From NCBI GenBank assembly GCA_030431255.1, contig JAUIJL010000031.1, forward strand, positions 44,632 through 108,631: 64,000 nt of DNA, given 5' to 3'. The notes below the pieces were generated by a model, which saw only the letters and a program-made list of their open reading frames with translations, searched no databases and was not told the DNA's origin. Position numbers and translations under genes: made by a program. Numbering within the stretch: position 1 is the first letter of the stretch; each line of letters opens with the position of its first letter. The stretch is from Thermoanaerobaculia bacterium (GTDB lineage: Bacteria > Acidobacteriota > Thermoanaerobaculia > Multivoradales > J023). This document shows, in pieces, positions 60,304-64,000 of the stretch.

Positions 60304-60618
60304 ATGAAGAAGCTACTCGTCTTAGCCTTGGTGTGGATCGCCTGCCTCGCAGCCGGACCGGCCTTCGCCGAAGAAGCTCCGGCTCCGGAGCTGGTCCAGG
60401 CCGAGGCCCAAGCGACGGAAGCCGCGGACCCTGCGACCGCCGAAAGCTGTGACGTTGCGGACACCAATCCCCTACAAATCGATTCGCCCATGGATGTCCC
60501 GGTGCAGAATGTGTGCACCTGCAAAGATCTCTGTAAACGCGACCAGCATTGCGGCGAAGGAGGCGTTTGCCTACCGGCCGGCCCTTGCGGCTGCAAGCAG
60601 TGCTTCTACTCCAGCTGA
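60304..60618 (+). CDS. Small secreted Cys-rich protein
   Basis: 104 residues; AGGAGA 7-8 nt before the ATG. A strong signal peptide (MKKLLVLALVWIACLAAGPA, cut near AFA/E) precedes a Glu/Ala-rich acidic spacer (about 23-48) and a Cys-rich C-terminal domain (about 48-104) with nine Cys, including CTCKDLCKRDQHC, a Gly-rich turn and PCGCKQC. The spacing suggests a disulfide-knotted or metal-binding module. I do not recognise the family. It converges on the RiPP operon and shares its terminator, so it may be an unrelated neighbour; a secreted factor linked to the RiPP product is only a possibility. Confidence 0.8.
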   Translation: MKKLLVLALVWIACLAAGPAFAEEAPAPELVQAEAQATEAADPATAESCDVADTNPLQIDSPMDVPVQNVCTCKDLCKRDQHCGEGGVCLPAGPCGCKQCFYSS

Positions 60619-60626
60619 AGAACGAG

Positions 60627-60657
60627 GATTGAGCCCGCTCTCAGCGCGGGCTCAATC
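60627..60657. terminator. Bidirectional terminator between convergent genes
   Basis: A perfect 12-bp stem (GATTGAGCCCGC 60627-60638 with 60646-60657, 7-nt loop) lies between the Cys-rich gene (plus) and the SagB gene (minus). No strong T-run on either side, but the position fits a shared terminator. Confidence 0.7.
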
Positions 60658-60659
60658 GA

Positions 60660-61442
60660 CTATCCTCGAACGCTACGGCGCTGCCCTCGACCATCGCAGC
60701 TGGGGCGCCCCAGCGCAAAAGCATAGAGGGGCAGCTCAACGTTAGGGTCCATGCCTAGGAGCTCGGCCAAGGGCCGATCGTAAAAACCCGCGAGGGGCAA
60801 GCAGCCGATGTCGGAACCGGCGGCGACGAGGCTCAGATTTTGGCCCAGATGCCCGGCCTCCAGCCAGAGAAAGCGGAAACCCCGCTCGCCGTATTTCGAC
60901 AGGGTCCTTCCGGCCACCCCGGTGATCACCACCAGGGCGTCGGCCTCGGCCAGATAAGGCTGGTCGAGAAATAGGCGGACGATAGAGGTCCATGGCAGAG
61001 GGCCGCCGATTTGCTCCAATAGGTGTCTATGGGGCGCGTAGTGAAAGACTCCCGGAGGCACTCCGTCCGCCCGACGTATCAGCGCATAAATCTCCAGTGG
61101 ATAGCGACCTCCGCCGGACGGAATCGGTCGCTCCAACATCTTGCCCGCCGGGGTGCGAGCCGTGCCCAACACACCGTAGCTACCGTGCAATAGGGTCGAG
61201 AAGTCGTCCGCGTCGAGGGCGATGCCACCGAATTGTCGACACGACAAGCGTCCGGCAAGGGCGTCGGCCAAGCTGCCGGACGCGGGCCTCGGGGTCGGCA
61301 GCTCGACGATCGGCACACCCCGGAATCGGTGATCCCGGGCCGGCTCGCTTTGGCCGTCGATACCCGGTGACGATCCGTTCGGTGCGCGATTGGTGCTCGC
61401 TTCGAAGAAGGCCCAGGCGGATGGGGCAAGGTTTGAGATCAT
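60660..61442 (-). CDS. SagB-type FMN-dependent azoline dehydrogenase
   Basis: 260 residues from ATG 61442 (GGAG about 8 nt upstream). The open frame extends to 61829 but would overlap the YcaO gene on the same strand. Nitroreductase-fold SagB features: LAGRLSCRQFGGIALDADDF, LERPIPSGGGRYPLEIYALI (flavin-binding PSGGGRYPLE), VFHYAPHRHLLEQIGG, ADALVVITGVAGRTLSKYGE, RGFRFLWLEAGHLGQNLSLV, IGCLPLAGFYDRPLAELLGM. In TOMM pathways this enzyme oxidises azolines, formed on Cys/Ser/Thr by YcaO, to aromatic thiazoles or (methyl)oxazoles. It is 65 bp downstream of ycaO on the same strand. The C-terminus ends with a short basic tail. Confidence 0.92.
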   Translation of the reverse strand: MISNLAPSAWAFFEASTNRAPNGSSPGIDGQSEPARDHRFRGVPIVELPTPRPASGSLADALAGRLSCRQFGGIALDADDFSTLLHGSYGVLGTARTPAGKMLERPIPSGGGRYPLEIYALIRRADGVPPGVFHYAPHRHLLEQIGGPLPWTSIVRLFLDQPYLAEADALVVITGVAGRTLSKYGERGFRFLWLEAGHLGQNLSLVAAGSDIGCLPLAGFYDRPLAELLGMDPNVELPLYAFALGRPSCDGRGQRRSVRG

Positions 61443-61507
61443 GCTCGGCTCCAAGGTTTGAGAGGGTCGCAGGGGTTGAGCTCGAAGAGGGTCAGGGGAA
61501 AAAGCCG

Positions 61508-63556
61508 TTAGGGAAACGGGTGGGGAATCCGGCACAGCTCCTCGAATACAAGGGGCTTCGGCAGCAGCCCGAGCTCCACCGGCACCTCGGTCAAACGGCG
61601 ACCGCCGAAGTGGGGCCAACGGCTGTCGAATTGCATGGGATAAGTGCCTGGCACCAACGTTTTGACCACCCGCAACCCCAGGGATCGAATCTCCGGAGGC
61701 GTCAGGTCCACCGCCAACACCCGCAGCCCGGCGGCCCGGCACCCCGACACACCCCGGCGCAGCAGCTCCGAGGAGCTCGGGCGTTCCGAGGGAGGTTCCG
61801 GCCACGGCAGCTGCTCCTGGGGACACCACCAGCCTTCGAGCTCCCGGCGCATCTCGGGCCGGGCATAGAGCAAACCGTGATCGACCATGGTGGTGACCTG
61901 ATCGGCGACCGGCCGCGGCAAGGGTCCTCGACGGGCCGTCAGCTCTCCCGCCACGTAGAGGCGTGCCGCGGCCAGCTCCTCAAGGGCACGGCTCGCGGCC
62001 GTGGCGACGTCCGGATCACAGCCGGCCGCGATCACCGTCGCGGGGTCTCCGGGACGATCCGAGCGACACTGGGCGGTCACCAACCAAACCCCGAGGTCGA
62101 GCCTCAAGGCGCCCGCCCGGACCTCCAGGCCCACCTCCGCGAATCGACGGTGGAGATCCATCACATGCTCCGGTCCGTCTTCGAGGCACAGACCCCGGAG
62201 CGGCAGACGGTTGGCCCAGGCGATCATGAAGGCATCGCGCTCCAACACCTCGCGCAGCCCACGCCACACGGCGTCGACGAAAGAGGTGGCGGCGGCGTAG
62301 CCGCTGACCACCGCCGCATCGTGTTGATCCTCAGGATGGCGAAAGGCCGCCACCCGGGACACCGGCACGGCCACGGGAGCTTGTCTCAGCTCTTCGTCGA
62401 TCGCTTGGCCCCACAACCAGCGAATCGGGCGATGCTCGTCGAGGGTAGGATAGGGGAATCCGGGCTGGGCGCGGGTTTCTGGGTGGTAGAGATCCCAATC
62501 CCGAGGATCCACGGCCTGATCACCGAGCTCGGCAAAACTGGCCATGAAAGTATCTTTGGGACGGACCGAGCGCGCGGCCAACCGCTCCACCGCTTCCCCC
62601 AACGCCGACGCCTGGGCCGACTCGACCCACCGCGCGCAACCCCCGGCTTGCACCACCCGATTGCCCAAGACCCGTGGCTCGGCGGCGAAGGAACGCCAAA
62701 GCTCGAAGTCCGGATCCCCTGAGCGACGCTCCCCGGCCTCGACCCCGATCACCGGCCCGGTCAAGGGGCTGATCAAGGAGCTCGCCAGGTCGAGAATGCC
62801 CCGCTCGGCATCAATCGCGGGTGGCTCGTCCAGGTCCAGGGGTCGAGGAAATCGATAGGGCATAAACGGCCCTCGTCCACCGCATTCCGGGCAGCCAGGG
62901 GATCGCAACAGCGGGTGGTCGACATCCACACCCCCTTGGCCGAGATAGCGCAGGCGACCGACGGATGACGGCTCCCGCGAGCTATCCAGAAGCCGGGCCA
63001 GCTCCTGCACCGCCGCCACCGCCAAACGATCACACAGCTCGGGATCGGGCACGGTGGGGTGGGCAAAGGGATCCGTGCCGGTGGTCTCGCGCACCCGGGC
63101 CACGGCGCAGCCGAAACACGGACCGGAGCCGGTCGCCACGGACGGCACCAACCACCCGAAATCCCCGAAAGCAGCCACGGTCAAACCGTGGCTGCCCAAG
63201 GCAAAAACGCCCCGGAGCAGCCCCCAAAGACGGGAAGGATCGGCGACCTCGAAGCTCGTCACCACCACGTCACAGGCCGCTCGGCTTAGCCGATCGAATG
63301 TGTCTGGATGTGAGTCCGGTCCGTCGAAAGCCTCTATCTCCCGGCCCGGAAACCGTCGGCCCAAAGCCTTGCTCAACACCCGATGGCGGGGATGACCCAT
63401 GTCGCTTTCGGTGAACGGCGAGCCTCGCCGCACGTCCACAGAACGCACCGGCCGAGAATCCGACAACACCAGACCGACGTCCGACATCGCTGGATCCTCG
63501 GACCACGCAATGGACGCGCCGATCCGCCCTAAATCCAAGAGAGCTACCCGGGGCAT
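61508..63556 (-). CDS. YcaO cyclodehydratase fused to an N-terminal leader-binding-type domain
   Basis: 682 residues from ATG 63556, starting 4 bp after the precursor stop. The N-terminal 240 residues include two CxxC pairs (C147/C150 in CFGC, C222/C225 in CPEC), as in the zinc tetrad of E1-like/ocin-ThiF partner proteins that bind TOMM leader peptides. The YcaO domain (about 255-682) has ATP-site motifs ASALGEAVERLAA, GLREVLERDAFMIAW and RALEELAAARLYV. The protein ends in PHPFP, matching the PxPxP C-terminus of azoline-forming YcaO enzymes. It should use ATP to convert Cys/Thr in the precursor to azolines. Because this is the fused C-D arrangement, no separate partner gene is needed. A GTGCCTGGCAC palindrome lies near its end (61644-61654). 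Confidence 0.93.
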   Translation of the reverse strand: MPRVALLDLGRIGASIAWSEDPAMSDVGLVLSDSRPVRSVDVRRGSPFTESDMGHPRHRVLSKALGRRFPGREIEAFDGPDSHPDTFDRLSRAACDVVVTSFEVADPSRLWGLLRGVFALGSHGLTVAAFGDFGWLVPSVATGSGPCFGCAVARVRETTGTDPFAHPTVPDPELCDRLAVAAVQELARLLDSSREPSSVGRLRYLGQGGVDVDHPLLRSPGCPECGGRGPFMPYRFPRPLDLDEPPAIDAERGILDLASSLISPLTGPVIGVEAGERRSGDPDFELWRSFAAEPRVLGNRVVQAGGCARWVESAQASALGEAVERLAARSVRPKDTFMASFAELGDQAVDPRDWDLYHPETRAQPGFPYPTLDEHRPIRWLWGQAIDEELRQAPVAVPVSRVAAFRHPEDQHDAAVVSGYAAATSFVDAVWRGLREVLERDAFMIAWANRLPLRGLCLEDGPEHVMDLHRRFAEVGLEVRAGALRLDLGVWLVTAQCRSDRPGDPATVIAAGCDPDVATAASRALEELAAARLYVAGELTARRGPLPRPVADQVTTMVDHGLLYARPEMRRELEGWWCPQEQLPWPEPPSERPSSSELLRRGVSGCRAAGLRVLAVDLTPPEIRSLGLRVVKTLVPGTYPMQFDSRWPHFGGRRLTEVPVELGLLPKPLVFEELCRIPHPFP

Positions 63557-63560
63557 GGCG

Positions 63561-64000
63561 TCACGCGACCGTCTGGGTCGTTGCGCCGTCCACGGCCTTC
63601 ACGGCCGGGGCTTGGTCACCATCTGTGCAAATGCACAAGCAGAAACCCGCCTGGCGAGGCGCCGGAGCGGCATCCGCGTCCGTGCAGTTGCACAAGCAGA
63701 ATCCCGCCTGGCGAGGCGCCGGAGCGGCATCCGCGTCCGTGCAGTTGCACAAGCAGAATCCCGCCTGGCGAGGCGCCGGAGCGGCATCCGCGTCCGTGCA
63801 GTTGCACAAGCAGAATCCCGCCTGGCGAGGCGCCGGAGCGGCATCCGCGTCCGTGCAGTTGCACAAGCAGAATCCCGCCTGGCGAGGCGCCGGAGCGGCA
63901 TCCGCGTCCGTGCAGTTGCACAAGCAGAATCCCGCCTGGCGAGGCGCCGGAGCGGCATCCGCGTCCGTGCAGTTGCACAAGCAGAATCCCGCCTGGCGAG
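63561..64000 (-). CDS. Multi-core RiPP (TOMM) precursor, N-terminus outside window
   Basis: Open to the right edge; 145 residues visible before TGA at 63561-63563. It consists of tandem 19-residue units CNCTDADAAPAPRQAGFCL, i.e. cores FCLCNCT separated by DADAAPAPRQAG spacers. Six identical cores and one variant (FCLCICT) are visible, then a unique tail (from AVKAVDGA on). Cys, Cys, Cys and Thr in each core are the expected heterocyclisation sites for the YcaO enzyme 4 bp downstream. Ala/Pro/Asp spacers may carry processing sites. The leader and true start lie beyond the window; an internal TTG start is not likely. All three minus-strand frames are open through the array because the unit is a multiple of 3, but only this frame has a Cys/Thr-rich core and sensible tail. 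Confidence 0.85.
   Translation of the reverse strand, partial: RQAGFCLCNCTDADAAPAPRQAGFCLCNCTDADAAPAPRQAGFCLCNCTDADAAPAPRQAGFCLCNCTDADAAPAPRQAGFCLCNCTDADAAPAPRQAGFCLCNCTDADAAPAPRQAGFCLCICTDGDQAPAVKAVDGATTQTVA
63619..64000 (-). repeat. 57-bp tandem repeat array in the precursor gene
   Basis: Unit starts at 63676, 63733, 63790, 63847, 63904 and 63961; the first five are complete and identical, the sixth is cut at 40 bp by the window end. A diverged copy occupies 63619-63675. No spacers separate the units, so it is not a CRISPR array. Copy number is open to the right. Confidence 0.97.

Noticed and set aside
61443..61829. Upstream extension of SagB into the YcaO gene
   Set aside because: It overlaps the YcaO coding region on the same strand; ATG 61442 has a ribosome site and fits family length.
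60992..62722. 576-codon open frame on the plus strand
   Set aside because: It lies opposite the YcaO and SagB genes, has Gln/Arg/His-rich composition and no recognisable motif; a shadow of high-GC coding DNA.
63599..63978. Two further open frames through the 57-bp repeat array on the minus strand
   Set aside because: They are open only because the unit length is a multiple of three. The chosen frame alone has Cys/Thr-rich cores and stops 4 bp before ycaO.
63619..64000. Possible CRISPR array
   Set aside because: Units are directly joined with no variable spacers, and the unit is coding in frame beside YcaO.

Overview
The window is GC-rich, gene-dense DNA from a diderm (Gram-negative) bacterium. 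BamD, CpoB, RseP, an O-antigen-ligase-like protein and many lipoprotein signals point to an outer membrane. Large Ser/Thr kinase-TPR proteins, sigma/zinc-finger anti-sigma pairs, a fused E1 dehydrogenase and many sulfatase-like lipoproteins fit Acidobacteriota (Thermoanaerobaculia-like) best. Myxococcota or a related phylum cannot be excluded, because no rRNA or ribosomal-protein marker is present.

Layout. 1-7.7 kb: envelope housekeeping on the minus strand (partial lytic transglycosylase, Fis-type regulator, LysM protein, then the PASTA-rpe-bamD-cpoB operon and rseP). 7.9-13.5 kb: Ser/Thr kinase with TPRs, Ada repair regulator, sigma/anti-sigma pair. 13.5-30.2 kb: a surface-polymer modification region with a GT-C-like membrane protein, three sulfatase-fold proteins carrying Thr at the nucleophile position, three SGNH/AlgJ-type proteins, an MBOAT acyltransferase, a methyltransferase and a codon-biased secreted protein. 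30.3-41 kb: mixed metabolism and repair (alpha/beta hydrolase, YcaQ-type glycosylase, PspC, fused E1 alpha-beta, GH20 hexosaminidase, thioredoxin-fold protein) with two palindromic repeat elements. 41.3-44.7 kb: deoxynucleoside kinase and panB-panC-panD. 44.8-47.2 kb: an eight-motif beta/gamma-crystallin protein and a solute-binding protein. 47.5-56.3 kb: a seven-gene glycan operon (five glycosyltransferases, an O-antigen-ligase-like protein, a methyltransferase) with overlapping ends. 56.4-60.1 kb: YceI, aldehyde dehydrogenase, TPR protein.

The most notable system lies at the right edge (60.3-64 kb). It is a RiPP locus of the thiazole/oxazole-modified (TOMM) class. Transcribed leftwards, it has a precursor made of near-perfect 57-bp (19-residue) tandem repeats, each with one FCLCNCT core; a YcaO cyclodehydratase with an N-terminal CxxC/CxxC partner-like domain and a PxPxP C-terminus; and a SagB-type flavin dehydrogenase. 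The precursor runs off the window, so its leader and full copy number are unknown. A small secreted Cys-rich protein converges on this operon.

A second theme is frequent short in-frame tandem duplications (12-15 bp), including a ladder of in-frame ATG codons at one glycosyltransferase start.
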